From Microbacterium sp. lyk4-40-TSB-66 (GTDB lineage Bacteria > Actinomycetota > Actinomycetes > Actinomycetales > Microbacteriaceae), in the NCBI RefSeq assembly GCF_030209475.1, contig NZ_JARVRW010000003.1, forward strand, positions 434,001 to 498,000: DNA of 64,000 nucleotides, in the 5' to 3' direction. Position 1 is the stretch's first letter. Each line of letters begins with the position of its first letter. Under the pieces are notes generated by a model. It worked only from the letters and a program-made list of their open reading frames with translations, had not been told where the DNA came from and searched no databases. Positions 1-9,107 of this stretch are shown in pieces. Both the position numbers and the translations under genes were made by a program.

Positions 1-794
1 GCACGATCATCGTCGCCGTCGTGGGACTCGCCGCGGTTTCGCCGCTGTATTGGATGCTCGCGGTCGCGTTCTCGTCGCGCGCCGAGCTGCTGGGCGGTCG
101 CGAACTGCGCCTCTGGCCGCGAGAGGTCACCTTCGAGAACTTTGAGCGGGTGTTCACCTCGTTCCCCGTGGCGACGTGGTTCGGTAACTCGGTCGCCATC
201 GCCGTCGTGGTGACCCTCATCTCGGTGACGACGAGCCTGCTCGCGGGCTACGCGTTCGCGCAGCTGCGGTTCCGCGGCTCGACGGCGCTGTTCTTCCTGG
301 CGCTGGCGACCCTCGTGCTGCCGGTGCAGGTGATCATGGTGTCGCTGTTCCGCATCGTCACCGACACCGGACTGTACGGCACCTACTGGGCGGTGATCCT
401 GCCGGTCTCGGCATCGGCGTTCGGACTCTTCCTCGCGCGGCAGTTCATGCTCGGCATCCCGCGCGAACTGATCGAGGCGGCGCGGCTCGACGGGGCGGGT
501 CACGTGCAGACCTTCCTGCGCGTGGTGCTGCCGTTGTCGAAGCCCCTGATCGCGGTGCTGGTGTTCATGAGCCTGCTGTCGTCGTGGAACGACTTCGCCT
601 GGCCCCTCATCGCGCTGCGCGAGAATCGGCTGTTCACGCTGCCGATCGGCCTGCTGTATCTGCAGGGTCAGTTCGGCAGCGACTACGGCGCGACGATGGC
701 GTACGCCCTGCTGAACGTGGTGCCGATCGCGATCGTGTTCCTTGTGTTCCAGCGGTACTTCGTGGCTGGCTTCGCGCGCAGCGGCATCAAGTGA
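1..794 (+). CDS. Carbohydrate ABC transporter permease, MalG type (5' truncated by window edge)
   Basis: This is the inner-membrane permease of a CUT1 (maltose-type) sugar importer. The frame is open to base 3 of the window and reads TIIVAVVGLAAVSPLYWML, the usual first membrane helix of MalG-like permeases, so the real start lies outside. Several hydrophobic helices follow. An EAARLDGAG motif near residue 155 is the coupling loop (EAA motif) that contacts the shared ATPase. The C-terminus (QRYFVAGFARSGIK) is the normal family end, so the 3' end is complete. Its binding protein and partner permease must lie upstream of the window. The gene stops just before a long palindrome and is probably the last of its operon. 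The substrate cannot be read from this piece. Confidence 0.93.
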   Translation, partial: TIIVAVVGLAAVSPLYWMLAVAFSSRAELLGGRELRLWPREVTFENFERVFTSFPVATWFGNSVAIAVVVTLISVTTSLLAGYAFAQLRFRGSTALFFLALATLVLPVQVIMVSLFRIVTDTGLYGTYWAVILPVSASAFGLFLARQFMLGIPRELIEAARLDGAGHVQTFLRVVLPLSKPLIAVLVFMSLLSSWNDFAWPLIALRENRLFTLPIGLLYLQGQFGSDYGATMAYALLNVVPIAIVFLVFQRYFVAGFARSGIK

Positions 795-862
795 CCCGTT
801 GAGTGTCCACGACGCGCCGCTCCATGCGTGCGGGCCGCGGCGTGTCCTGGACACTCGACGGG
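795..862. repeat. Long intergenic palindrome (REP-like or terminator hairpin)
   Basis: Arms at 795-820 and 837-862 pair over 26 positions with one C-C mismatch and two G-T wobbles, around a 16-base loop. The core is GAGTGTCCA / TGGACACTC. It begins one base after the permease stop, so it can act as a terminator. It is much longer than a usual intrinsic terminator and has no T-run, so a dispersed repeat element is also possible. I saw no second copy in this window. Confidence 0.6.
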
Positions 863-975
863 GGTGTGAGCGGGCGTCGGGTGCGTGTGCGTGTGCGGGT
901 GCGGGTGTCGGGCGCGGGCGCATGCGTCGGGCGCGGGCGCGGGCGTCGGGCTCGGGCGTCGGGCTTGGGCTATTC
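863..975. repeat. Low-complexity GC-rich imperfect tandem repeats
   Basis: Short units of the types GTGCG, GCGGGC and GTCGGG repeat imperfectly over about 110 bases between the palindrome and the LacI promoter. No coding or RNA signal was seen. It looks like slippage-prone DNA. Confidence 0.6.
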
Positions 976-1007
976 GGCTTGGGCGCGGACCCCGAGGCGG
1001 GACGTTG

Positions 1008-1052
1008 TTGCGCTCCTCGTGGACTGCGGCTAGCCTAATCGAACCAGTTCGA
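1008..1052 (+). promoter_or_regulatory. Promoter and LacI-type operator of the regulator gene
   Basis: The near-perfect palindrome TCGAACCAGTTCGA lies at 1039-1052, 23 bases before the LacI-family start. TTGCGC (1008-1013) and TAGCCT (1031-1036), 17 bases apart, are possible -35 and -10 elements, so a bound repressor would cover the transcription start. The same operator type recurs at 2113 and 9614, suggesting autoregulation within a small regulon. Confidence 0.6.
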
Positions 1053-1074
1053 CGATGACGCGGGAGGAGGGCAC

Positions 1075-2076
1075 ATGGTCAACATCGCCGATGTCGCCAA
1101 GGCTGCCGGCGTCTCCCGCAGCACGGTGTCGTACGCCCTCTCGGGCAACCGTCCCATCTCGCAGGAGACCCGCTCGCGCATCGACGCCGCGATCGCCGAA
1201 CTCGGCTTCACCGTCAACGCGGGAGCGCGGGCCCTCGCCACGGCGCAGACCATGGTGCTGGGTCTGCTACTGCAGTTCCACGACGACGAGTTCCCGCCGG
1301 CCATGCTGCAGTACATCCTCGCCGTCTCGACGGCCGCCCGGGAGCTGGGCTACGACATCCTCATGGTCACTGACGATCACGGGCCCGAGTCCGTGCGGCG
1401 GATCACGTCGTCGAACATGGTCGACGGAGTGGTGCTCCTCGACGTCACGCACGACGACCCGCGCCTGTCCGCGCTGCGCGCCGCGCGCCAGCCGGGCGCT
1501 CTGGTCGGCCTGCCCAAAGACACCGAGGGTGTCGACGTCTTCGACCTCGACTTCGGCGAGGCGGCGCGGCAGCTGGTCGATCACCTGCACGGACTCGGTC
1601 ATCGAGACCTCATCCTCGTCACGCCGCCCCGGCACGTCTTCGATCGGGGTGGTGCCTACAGTTGGCGCTTCCGCGACGCCGCTCTGGAACGTGCCGCGCG
1701 ATACGGCATGTCGCTGCACGTGCATTACGGCGAATCCCAGCAGCCCGCCATCGAACGCAGCCTGAACGCCATCCTCGACGCCCGACCTCAGGCGACGGCG
1801 CTGATCGTGCACAACGACGCATCGATCGCGGCGCTCCCCGCCGTGCTGCGCGAGCGGGGGACCGTCGTCCCGCGCGACCTGTCGGTGGTCAGTCTGTACT
1901 CCCGTGATTTCGGGCGCACCTTCCTCCTGCCGTACACGGCGGTCGAGACGTCTCCAGACCGACTGGGCCGCAAAGCGGTCCAGCATTTGGTTCGGCGCAT
2001 CGCTGATCCGAACTACGGGCCGCCCGTCGTTCGCTTCATCGAGCCGGAGCTCACCGACAGGGGGAGCACCGCCTGA
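1075..2076 (+). CDS. LacI-family transcriptional regulator of the glycoside locus
   Basis: This 333-residue DNA-binding regulator has a LacI helix-turn-helix at residues 2-50 (VNIADVAKAAGVSRSTVSYAL) followed by a periplasmic-binding-protein-like sensor domain. The ATG at 1075 follows a GGAGG ribosome site at 1063-1067. It lies upstream of, and is codirectional with, an importer and intracellular glycosidases, the usual place for a local repressor that responds to a sugar or oligosaccharide. TCGAACC[AG]GTTC[GA]A palindromes precede this gene, the binding-protein gene and the secreted GH-A enzyme gene, and are its likely sites. The inducer is unknown. Family assignment is firm; the regulon is inferred from the matching operators. 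Confidence 0.92.
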   Translation: MVNIADVAKAAGVSRSTVSYALSGNRPISQETRSRIDAAIAELGFTVNAGARALATAQTMVLGLLLQFHDDEFPPAMLQYILAVSTAARELGYDILMVTDDHGPESVRRITSSNMVDGVVLLDVTHDDPRLSALRAARQPGALVGLPKDTEGVDVFDLDFGEAARQLVDHLHGLGHRDLILVTPPRHVFDRGGAYSWRFRDAALERAARYGMSLHVHYGESQQPAIERSLNAILDARPQATALIVHNDASIAALPAVLRERGTVVPRDLSVVSLYSRDFGRTFLLPYTAVETSPDRLGRKAVQHLVRRIADPNYGPPVVRFIEPELTDRGSTA

Positions 2077-2112
2077 AAGGGCGTCACGCGCGTCCCCGCT
2101 CGTCGCCCGTCG

Positions 2113-2126
2113 TCGAACCGGTTCAA
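2113..2126 (+). promoter_or_regulatory. LacI-type operator before the CUT1 importer operon
   Basis: TCGAACCGGTTCAA is a 14-base palindrome with one end mismatch. It sits 51 bases before the GTG start of the solute-binding protein and matches the sites at 1039 and 9614. No clear -10 box was recognised next to it. Confidence 0.6.
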
Positions 2127-2176
2127 CGCGTCACCTGCTCGAACGACAACGCAGTCACCTTCAGAGAGGAATCGCA

Positions 2177-3424
2177 GTGAGCACGAAGATCACCCGTACC
2201 CGGGCTCTCAGCACCGTCGCCATCGGCGCCGTCGCCATCGGCGTCCTGGCCGGTTGCGCCGGTGGAGGCACCGGCACCAGCCAGGATTCCGGAGGAACGG
2301 CCGAGGCCTTCACCTTCTGGGACCCGTACCCCCAGTACGACGAGACGTCGGAGTGGGCGAAGGTCATCGACCAGTGCGCCGCCGATGCCGGCGTCACCGT
2401 AGAACGCACCGGCTTCGACACCAGCGACCTGACCAGCCGCGCGCTGCTGTCGGGGCAGCAGGGCGACTCGCCCGACATCCTGCTGATCGACAACCCCGCC
2501 GTCTCGACGCTCGTCGAGGCGGGTCTGTTGACCTCGACCACCGACAACGGTCTCGACGCCGGCGACGTCGCCGAGAACATCCTCGGTGCCTCGGTCGTCG
2601 ACGGGCAGACCTACGGTGTCCCGATCGGCGCCAACACGCTCGCGCTGTACTACAACCCGCAGGTGCTCAGCGCCGCGGGCGTGGACATCTCGTCGGTGAC
2701 CGACTGGGCGAGCCTGAACGCGGCTCTCGAGAAGGTCGTCGCCTCCGGCAAGAAGGGCATCACGTTCTCGGGCATCGGCACAGAAGAGGGCAGCTTCCAG
2801 TTCCTCCCCTGGTTCTGGGGTTCCGGAGCGGAGCTGACCCAGCTCGACTCGGCGGACGCCGTCTCGGCCGTTCAGCTGTGGACCGACTGGGTCAACAAGG
2901 GCCTGGCGCCGAACTCGGTGATCAACAACACCCAGACCACGAGCTGGGAGGAGTTCCTCACCGGCGAGTTCGCCTTCGCCGAGAACGGCACGTGGCAGAA
3001 GGCTGCAGCAGCCGAGGCCGGCTACGAGGTGATTCCGATCCCCGCCAAGGACGGCGGCGCCGCCGCCGCTCCCACGGGCGGCGAGTTCCTCACCCTCCCG
3101 GTGCAGAGCGACACCGGCCGCTACGAGAAGTCGGCGCAGATCGTGTCGTGCCTCACCGACACCACCAACGTCGTCGCCACCGACAACTCGCTGAACTACA
3201 TCGCCGCGACGCCCGAGGCGCAGAAGGCGCAGCTGGCGGATGACGCCACGCTCGAGCCCTGGATCGAGGCGGTCAACGCCGCCCAGGCCCGCACCGGCGA
3301 CAACCTCGGGGTGAAGTATCCGGTCATCTCCGAGCAGCTCTGGACCGCTGTGCAGAACTCCCTGACCGGCACGCAGTCCGCCCAGGACGCCCTCACCGCG
3401 GCGCAGCAGAGCGCCCAGGGCTGA
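2177..3424 (+). CDS. ABC transporter sugar-binding lipoprotein (family 1 solute-binding protein)
   Basis: This 415-residue extracellular receptor belongs to a CUT1 sugar importer. The N-terminus carries a lipoprotein signal with lipobox VLAGC at about residues 18-22, so the mature protein would be lipid-anchored outside the membrane. The rest is a typical MalE-like fold, with the motif GEFAFAENGTWQ and a conserved hinge region. GTG 2177 was chosen because AGAGAGGA (2163-2170) precedes it by six bases and the signal peptide begins directly after it. Two permease genes follow. Downstream glycosidases suggest the ligand is an oligosaccharide, but the sequence does not identify it. Confidence 0.93.
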   Translation: MSTKITRTRALSTVAIGAVAIGVLAGCAGGGTGTSQDSGGTAEAFTFWDPYPQYDETSEWAKVIDQCAADAGVTVERTGFDTSDLTSRALLSGQQGDSPDILLIDNPAVSTLVEAGLLTSTTDNGLDAGDVAENILGASVVDGQTYGVPIGANTLALYYNPQVLSAAGVDISSVTDWASLNAALEKVVASGKKGITFSGIGTEEGSFQFLPWFWGSGAELTQLDSADAVSAVQLWTDWVNKGLAPNSVINNTQTTSWEEFLTGEFAFAENGTWQKAAAAEAGYEVIPIPAKDGGAAAAPTGGEFLTLPVQSDTGRYEKSAQIVSCLTDTTNVVATDNSLNYIAATPEAQKAQLADDATLEPWIEAVNAAQARTGDNLGVKYPVISEQLWTAVQNSLTGTQSAQDALTAAQQSAQG

Positions 3425-3453
3425 TCACACACACCACGGAATCGAGTACCGAC

Positions 3454-4431
3454 ATGACCCTGACACAGTCTCCCCCTGAGTCAGCGGCTCGTGGTGGTCG
3501 AGGGAGGACGTCGGCGGGAGCCGGCGTCCTCCCCGGCGCCGCCCGCCGTCCTCGGCGGCGGGGCCAGTGGGCGGCCTGGGCGTTCATCGCCCCGGTCGTC
3601 ATCTACCTGGCCGTCTTCTACGCCTACCCGCTGTACCGCAACCTCGATCTGAGTCTGCGCGACTACACGGTGCGGTCGTTCATCGACGGCAATGCGCCGT
3701 TCGTCTGGTTCGCGAACTACCTCGCCGTGTTCGCGGACGCCACGTTCTGGCCGGCGCTGATGAACACGGCGACCTTCACCCTGGTGTCGATCGTCTTCCA
3801 GTACTCCATCGGCATGGCTCTGGCGGTGTTCTTCTTCCAGCGCTTCCCGTTGTCGGCGACCCTGCGGGCACTCTTCCTCGTGCCGTGGTTGCTGCCCCTT
3901 CTGGTCTCGGCCTCCGCGTGGTCGTGGATGCTCAACTCCGAATCGGGCGTGGTCAACTTCTTCCTCACCTCGATCGGGCTCGGGCAGGTGAACTGGCTCA
4001 CCTCGCCCCAGTGGTCGCTGGTCTCGGTGCTGATCGCGAACATCTGGATCGGCATCCCGTTCAATCTCGTCATCCTCTACAGCGGGCTGCAGAACATCTC
4101 GACCGACATCTACGAGGCCGCCGCCATCGACGGTGCCAACGCGTGGCAGAAGTTCTGGCGCATCACGTTCCCGCTGCTGCGCCCGGTGTCGGCGATCACG
4201 ATCCTCCTCGGCCTGGTGTACACGCTGAAGGTGTTCGACATCATCTGGATCATGACCCGGGGCGGCCCGGGCTCGACGTCCACGACCTTCGCCATCTGGT
4301 CGTACCGCCTCGGCTTCGGCTCGGCCCTGCCCGACCTGAGTCCCGCGGCCGCCGTCGGCAACCTGCTCATCGTCATCGCGCTCGTCTTCGGGCTCATCTA
4401 CATCCGCGCTCAGCGCCGTCTGGAAGTCTGA
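3454..4431 (+). CDS. Carbohydrate ABC transporter permease, MalF type
   Basis: This 325-residue membrane permease has a basic, Pro/Ala-rich cytoplasmic N-terminus of about 35 residues, then six predicted helices starting near WAFIAPVVIYLAVFYAYP. The EAA coupling loop is EAAAIDGANAWQKF. It is the first of two permeases. Its TGA shares one base with the ATG of the next gene, so the two are probably translated together. Neither this operon nor its surroundings encodes a CUT1 ATPase. That is common in actinobacteria, where a shared MsiK-type ATPase serves several importers (family knowledge). Confidence 0.93.
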   Translation: MTLTQSPPESAARGGRGRTSAGAGVLPGAARRPRRRGQWAAWAFIAPVVIYLAVFYAYPLYRNLDLSLRDYTVRSFIDGNAPFVWFANYLAVFADATFWPALMNTATFTLVSIVFQYSIGMALAVFFFQRFPLSATLRALFLVPWLLPLLVSASAWSWMLNSESGVVNFFLTSIGLGQVNWLTSPQWSLVSVLIANIWIGIPFNLVILYSGLQNISTDIYEAAAIDGANAWQKFWRITFPLLRPVSAITILLGLVYTLKVFDIIWIMTRGGPGSTSTTFAIWSYRLGFGSALPDLSPAAAVGNLLIVIALVFGLIYIRAQRRLEV

Positions 4432-5246
4432 TGAAACGTCGTCCCTGGTGGATCACGCTGGTCGGGGTGATCCTGACCGCGATCATGTTGTTCCCCGTCT
4501 ACTGGATGGTCAACGTCTCGCTCACCCCGCAGAGCGACATGCGCAAGTCGCCCCCCGACCTCTTCCCTCTCACCCCCACCTTCGAGGGGTACGAGAAAGT
4601 GCTGTCGGACCAGTTGCCCTTCCTCGGTACGAGCTTCGTCATCGGCATCGGCACGGTGATCCTGACCCTCGCGCTGTCGGCTCCCGCCGCCTTCGCGCTG
4701 GCGAAGCTGCGCCCGCGAGGCGGGAACGCCCTGAGCTTCGCGCTGCTCATCGCGCAGATGATCCCGGGGATCATCATGGCGATGGGGTTCTACGCGATCT
4801 ACCTCAATCTCGGCATCCTGAACACGATCCCGGGGCTGATCCTCGCCGATTCGACGATCGCGGTGCCGTTCGGCGTGCTGATCTTCACCGCGTTCATGCG
4901 GGGGATCCCCGACGAACTGCTGGCGGCCGCCCGTATCGACGGCGCCGGCACGTGGCGCACGTTCCGCTCGATCGTCCTGCCCGTCAGCCGCAACTCGATG
5001 GTGACGGTCGCCCTGTTCGCCTTCCTGTGGTCGTGGTCGGACTTCATCTTCGCCTCGACGCTCAACAGCGGCGGCAAGCTCCAGCCCATCACCATCGGCA
5101 TCTACCGCTACATCGGCAACAACAACCAGGAGTGGAACGCGATCATGGCCACCGCCGTGGTGGCATCCATTCCCGCCGCCGTCCTGCTCATCCTCGCCCA
5201 GCGATACGTCGCCGCCGGTGTCACCGCCGGCGCCGTCAAGGACTGA
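4431..5246 (+). CDS. Carbohydrate ABC transporter permease, MalG type
   Basis: This 271-residue permease pairs with the preceding MalF-type protein to form the import channel. It starts with a short basic tail (MKRRPWWITL) and a first helix ending in FPVYWMVNVSLTP, the MalG signature. The coupling loop is AAARIDGAGTWRTF. The ATG overlaps the stop of the upstream gene by one base. The C-terminus QRYVAAGVTAGAVKD is a normal MalG end. A glycosidase gene follows after 25 bases, consistent with import and intracellular hydrolysis being encoded as one unit. Confidence 0.94.
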   Translation: MKRRPWWITLVGVILTAIMLFPVYWMVNVSLTPQSDMRKSPPDLFPLTPTFEGYEKVLSDQLPFLGTSFVIGIGTVILTLALSAPAAFALAKLRPRGGNALSFALLIAQMIPGIIMAMGFYAIYLNLGILNTIPGLILADSTIAVPFGVLIFTAFMRGIPDELLAAARIDGAGTWRTFRSIVLPVSRNSMVTVALFAFLWSWSDFIFASTLNSGGKLQPITIGIYRYIGNNNQEWNAIMATAVVASIPAAVLLILAQRYVAAGVTAGAVKD

Positions 5247-5271
5247 CCGCACCCTCTCCCGAAAGGCCCCC

Positions 5272-7053
5272 GTGACCTCCTCGACCCTGCCCTCGTTCGA
5301 CGCGCGCGAGATCCCCTTCAGCTACCGCGGATCGTGGATGAACCTCTCGCCGGTGATCGGTCTGCACGCGCACTCCGAGCACGTGCACCTCGTCTCGCAC
5401 GTGACCGGAATGCATGCCGTCCTGCGACTGGTCCCCACCCTGTTCGGCGAGGTGCTCCCCGCCGTCGTCGACGCCGACCCGGCTGTGCTGTCGTGGCGGG
5501 TGAACGGTCGGGTGGTCGCGCGGGCCGTGTTCGAGTCGGGCGACGTGATGCGCCTCGCGGGCGACGCGGGGGAGTTCACCATCGCCGACGCGGCGGAGGT
5601 GCTGACCCCCTTCTCCGGCTCGTACTTCTTCCGCGCTCCCTCGGACGGCGCGTTCGTCTTCACCTCCTACGAGACGGGGCGTCGCTACCGCATCACCGTG
5701 CTGACGGGCACGGCCGTGGTGCAGGGTGCCGAGGCGCTGGGTGACGACGCGCGCGCGGTGACCCTCGGCGGCGACGGGGCGTGGGAGGTCGCCATCGAGC
5801 AGATCGAATCCGCCGCGGCCCCCTACGCAACGGCGGAGTCGTTCGACGCCGTGGCGGAGCGGGTGGCAGCCGAGTTCGCCGACTACCTCGGCGCCGTCGC
5901 GGGCTGGCGCACCGACGAGACCCCGGCGGCGACCTTGGCCGCCTACACGCTGTGGTCGGCGACCGTCGCCCCCGCCGGCTTCCTGGCCCGCGAGTCGGTC
6001 TTGATGTCGAAGCACTGGATGGACAAGGTCTGGAGCTGGGACCACTGCTTCAACGCCCTCGCCCTGGCTCCCGGCCTGCCCGATCTGGCGCTGGATCAGT
6101 TCCTGACCCCCTTCGACCATCAGGATGCCGCGGGCGCGATGCCCGATTCCGTCACGCATTCGGAGGTGCTCTACAACTTCGTGAAGCCGCCGATCCACGG
6201 CTGGGCGTTCCAGCGGCTGCGTGAACGACTCGGGCGACCGCTGACGCGAGATGAGCTCGAGACCGTCTACGGCCACCTCGCGCGCTGGTCGCGCTTCTGG
6301 CTCGATCACCGGACGTCGCCCGGTCGCGCGTTGCCGTCCTACGAGCACGGCAACGACAGCGGCTGGGACAACGCGACCACCTTCGACCACGACCGCGTGA
6401 TCGAATCCCCCGACCTCGCGGCCTTCCTCGTCATCCAACTCGACGCCGTCGCAGACCTGGCCGACGAACTGGGCCGCGACGGCGACCCGTGGCGCACCGA
6501 GCGGGACCGCGTGCAGCAGGCGCTGCTCGCCGAGCTCCGCGACGCCGAGGGCTTCTTCGCGGTCGGCGGTCACAGCCGCCGCGAGAGCAAGCGCACCAGT
6601 CTCCTCACCCTTCTGCCCATCCTCGCCTCCGACCGCTTCCCCGCCGAGGTCGGGGCGCAGTTGGCGGAGCAGATCGGACACCATCTGACGTCGTGGGGCC
6701 CTGCTACGCAGCTCATCGGCACGGCGGAGTACGAGAGCGACGGGTATTGGCGCGGACCGATCTGGGCGCCCTCGACCATGATCGTGGAAGAGGGCTTGCG
6801 CCGTGGCGGGCACCGCGCGATGGCCGACACCGTCAACCAGCGTTTCCGGGCGCTGTGCGAGGAGTCGGGCTTCGCCGAGAACTTCGACGCGATCACCGGC
6901 GAGGGCCTGCGCGACCGCGCCTACACCTGGACGGCGAGCGTCTACCTCGTCTTCGCCGACGACCATGTGCGCCGAAGCGCGTCCTCGTCGCAGCCCGAGG
7001 TCGAGGTCGGCGCGGGCGACGGGGCGGGGACCGGCGTCGGGTCCCGCGCGTGA
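5272..7053 (+). CDS. Intracellular (alpha/alpha)6-barrel glycoside hydrolase (GH63/GH37-like, MGH1 type)
   Basis: This 593-residue predicted cytoplasmic glycosidase has no signal peptide. Residues 1-200 form a beta-rich N-terminal domain. Residues from about 230 form an (alpha/alpha)6 barrel with SKHWMDKVWSWDHCFN, the HGNDSGWDNATTF motif (Asp366 in GWDN is the probable general acid of the GH63/GH37 group) and the late motif YWRGPIWAP. GTG 5272 was chosen for its GAAAGG site and family-like start. It is often annotated as amylo-alpha-1,6-glucosidase-like, but the substrate is not fixed by sequence. Its TGA overlaps the GTG of the GH31 gene, so the two enzymes are probably co-translated and may act on the same imported oligosaccharide. 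Confidence 0.85.
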   Translation: MTSSTLPSFDAREIPFSYRGSWMNLSPVIGLHAHSEHVHLVSHVTGMHAVLRLVPTLFGEVLPAVVDADPAVLSWRVNGRVVARAVFESGDVMRLAGDAGEFTIADAAEVLTPFSGSYFFRAPSDGAFVFTSYETGRRYRITVLTGTAVVQGAEALGDDARAVTLGGDGAWEVAIEQIESAAAPYATAESFDAVAERVAAEFADYLGAVAGWRTDETPAATLAAYTLWSATVAPAGFLARESVLMSKHWMDKVWSWDHCFNALALAPGLPDLALDQFLTPFDHQDAAGAMPDSVTHSEVLYNFVKPPIHGWAFQRLRERLGRPLTRDELETVYGHLARWSRFWLDHRTSPGRALPSYEHGNDSGWDNATTFDHDRVIESPDLAAFLVIQLDAVADLADELGRDGDPWRTERDRVQQALLAELRDAEGFFAVGGHSRRESKRTSLLTLLPILASDRFPAEVGAQLAEQIGHHLTSWGPATQLIGTAEYESDGYWRGPIWAPSTMIVEEGLRRGGHRAMADTVNQRFRALCEESGFAENFDAITGEGLRDRAYTWTASVYLVFADDHVRRSASSSQPEVEVGAGDGAGTGVGSRA

Positions 7054-9107
7054 CGGCCGACCTCGCCCACTTCCGTCGTGAGGGGGAGCGACTCACGTGG
7101 CGCGGCGACGGCGAGACCGTGGTCGTGGAGCCCTGGGGGCGTGACAGCGTGCGCGTGCGGGCGCGGCTCATGCACGACGTCATCGACCACGACTGGGCAC
7201 TCCTGCCCCCGTCCGACACCGCGGCCGCGATCGAGATCGACGGGGCTCGCGCGACACTGACCTGCGGCCGGCTGCGCGTGGTGGCGACCTCGCGCAGCGG
7301 CATCCAGCTGCAGACGGGATACGACCGCAACTTCTGTCATCTGGCCTTCTACGACACCGACGGGCGGTTACTCTTCCAGGAGAGGGATGCCGGTGGCTCC
7401 CTCGCTCTGGTGGCGCGCGAGCATCGACCCATCCCCGGTGGAGACGTGCGCCTCATCGCGTCGTTCGACAGCGCCACCGACGAGCATCTGTTCGGCATGG
7501 GGCAGTACCAGCAGGACGTGCTGGATCTGAAGGGCTGCACGTTCGAGCTCGCCCACCGCAACTCGCAGTCGAGCGTGCCGTTCGTGATGTCGAGTCGGGG
7601 CTACGGGTTCTTCTGGCACAACCCCGCGATCGGTCGGGCGACCTTCGCGGCCAACGGCACGCAGTGGTCGGCGGAGTCCACCGAGCAGCTCGACTACTGG
7701 GTGACCGCGGGTGCCACGCCCCGCGACATCGCCCGCGCGTACGCCGACGCCACCGGGCACACCCCGATGATGCCCGAGCGGGGGCTGGGGTTCTGGCAGT
7801 GCAAGCTGCGCTACTCGTCGCAGGAGGAGCTGCTGGCGGTCGCGCGCGAACACGTGCGGCGCGGGCTGCCGCTCGACGTCATCGTCGCGGACTTCTTCCA
7901 CTGGCCGCGGATGGGTGACTTCCGTTTCGAAGAGGAGTTCTGGCCGGACCCGGCCGAGATGGTGCGCGAGCTCGACGGGCTCGGTGTGGAGCTGATGGTG
8001 TCGGTCTGGCCGCAGGTGGCGCTGGACAGCGAGAACTACGCGGTGATGAAGAAGGAGAACCTGCTCGTGCGCGCCGAGCGCGGGCTCGACGTGCACATGT
8101 CGTTCGAGGGGCCGAGCGCGTTCCTCGACGCGACGAACCCCCGCGCGCGGGAGTTCGTGTGGCAGCGCTGCCGCGAGAACTACGCTCGACACGGCATCCG
8201 GACCTTCTGGCTCGACGAGGCCGAGCCCGAGTACGGCCTCTACGACTACGACAACTACCGCTACCACGCGGGCCCCGTTCCGCAGGTGGGCAACCTGTAC
8301 CCGCAGCACTTCGCGCGGGCGTTCGCCGAGGGGCAGTGGGCCGACGGCGAGAGCGAGGTCGTCAACCTGCTGCGCACCGCCTGGGCGGGGAGCCAGCGAT
8401 ACGGCGCCCTGGTGTGGTCGGGTGACATCGCCTCCAGCTTCGCCGCGCTTCGCGCCCAGGTCACGGCCGGCATCCACATGGGCGTCGCCGGCATCCCCTG
8501 GTTCACGACCGACATCGGCGGCTTCCACCAGGGCGACCCGGATGACGAGGGCTTCCGCGAGCTGCTCGTGCGGTGGTTCCAGTTCGGGGCGTTCTGCCCG
8601 GTCATGCGCCTGCACGGCGACCGGATGCCGTCGACCCCGGTGCGCGCGGCCGACGGCTCCCGGCGTTCCCCCTCGGGCGGTGCGAACGAGGTGTGGAGCT
8701 TCGGGGATGCCGCGACCCCCGTGCTCGAGCGCTACCTGCGCACCCGCGAGGCGCTGCGCCCCTACCTGCGGACCGTCATGCGGGAGGCGCACGTCGACGG
8801 GCAGCCCGTGCTGCGCGGACAGTTCCACGACTTTCCCGACGATGCCCGCAGTTGGCGGGTGCGGGACCAGTTCCTGCTCGGGTCCGACCTGCTCGTCGCC
8901 CCGGTGATGGAAGCGGGGGCGCGGTCGCGCCGTGTCGTGCTGCCGTCGGGCGTCGACTGGCGTGACCTGTGGACCGGCGTGCGCACGAGCGGGGGCGGCG
9001 AGATCGAGGTGGATGCCCCGATCGATCGCATCCCGCTGTTCGTCCGTGAAGACACGGCCGACGCGTGGGGCGGCGTGCGTCGGACGCTGGGGGCTCTTCG
9101 GCCATGA
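7050..9107 (+). CDS. GH31 glycoside hydrolase, probable alpha-xylosidase or alpha-glucosidase
   Basis: This 685-residue cytoplasmic retaining alpha-glycosidase has an N-terminal beta-sandwich (about 1-230), a TIM barrel (about 240-560) and C-terminal beta domains. Asp389 in FWLDEAEPE matches the GH31 nucleophile position in the LD..EPE subgroup that includes characterised alpha-xylosidases. Asp459 in LVWSGD is the acid/base. The motif WFTTDIGGF is also typical. GTG 7050 overlaps the previous stop (GTGA) and starts a normal family N-terminus. Together with the upstream (alpha/alpha)6 enzyme it could trim xylose- or glucose-decorated oligosaccharides. Alpha-xylosidase is favoured by motif, not proven. 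Confidence 0.9.
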   Translation: MTADLAHFRREGERLTWRGDGETVVVEPWGRDSVRVRARLMHDVIDHDWALLPPSDTAAAIEIDGARATLTCGRLRVVATSRSGIQLQTGYDRNFCHLAFYDTDGRLLFQERDAGGSLALVAREHRPIPGGDVRLIASFDSATDEHLFGMGQYQQDVLDLKGCTFELAHRNSQSSVPFVMSSRGYGFFWHNPAIGRATFAANGTQWSAESTEQLDYWVTAGATPRDIARAYADATGHTPMMPERGLGFWQCKLRYSSQEELLAVAREHVRRGLPLDVIVADFFHWPRMGDFRFEEEFWPDPAEMVRELDGLGVELMVSVWPQVALDSENYAVMKKENLLVRAERGLDVHMSFEGPSAFLDATNPRAREFVWQRCRENYARHGIRTFWLDEAEPEYGLYDYDNYRYHAGPVPQVGNLYPQHFARAFAEGQWADGESEVVNLLRTAWAGSQRYGALVWSGDIASSFAALRAQVTAGIHMGVAGIPWFTTDIGGFHQGDPDDEGFRELLVRWFQFGAFCPVMRLHGDRMPSTPVRAADGSRRSPSGGANEVWSFGDAATPVLERYLRTREALRPYLRTVMREAHVDGQPVLRGQFHDFPDDARSWRVRDQFLLGSDLLVAPVMEAGARSRRVVLPSGVDWRDLWTGVRTSGGGEIEVDAPIDRIPLFVREDTADAWGGVRRTLGALRP

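Noticed and set aside
5218-5271. Longer start for the (alpha/alpha)6 glycosidase gene
   Set aside because: It overlaps the permease 3' end and adds residues not typical of the family; GTG 5272 is preceded by GAAAGG.
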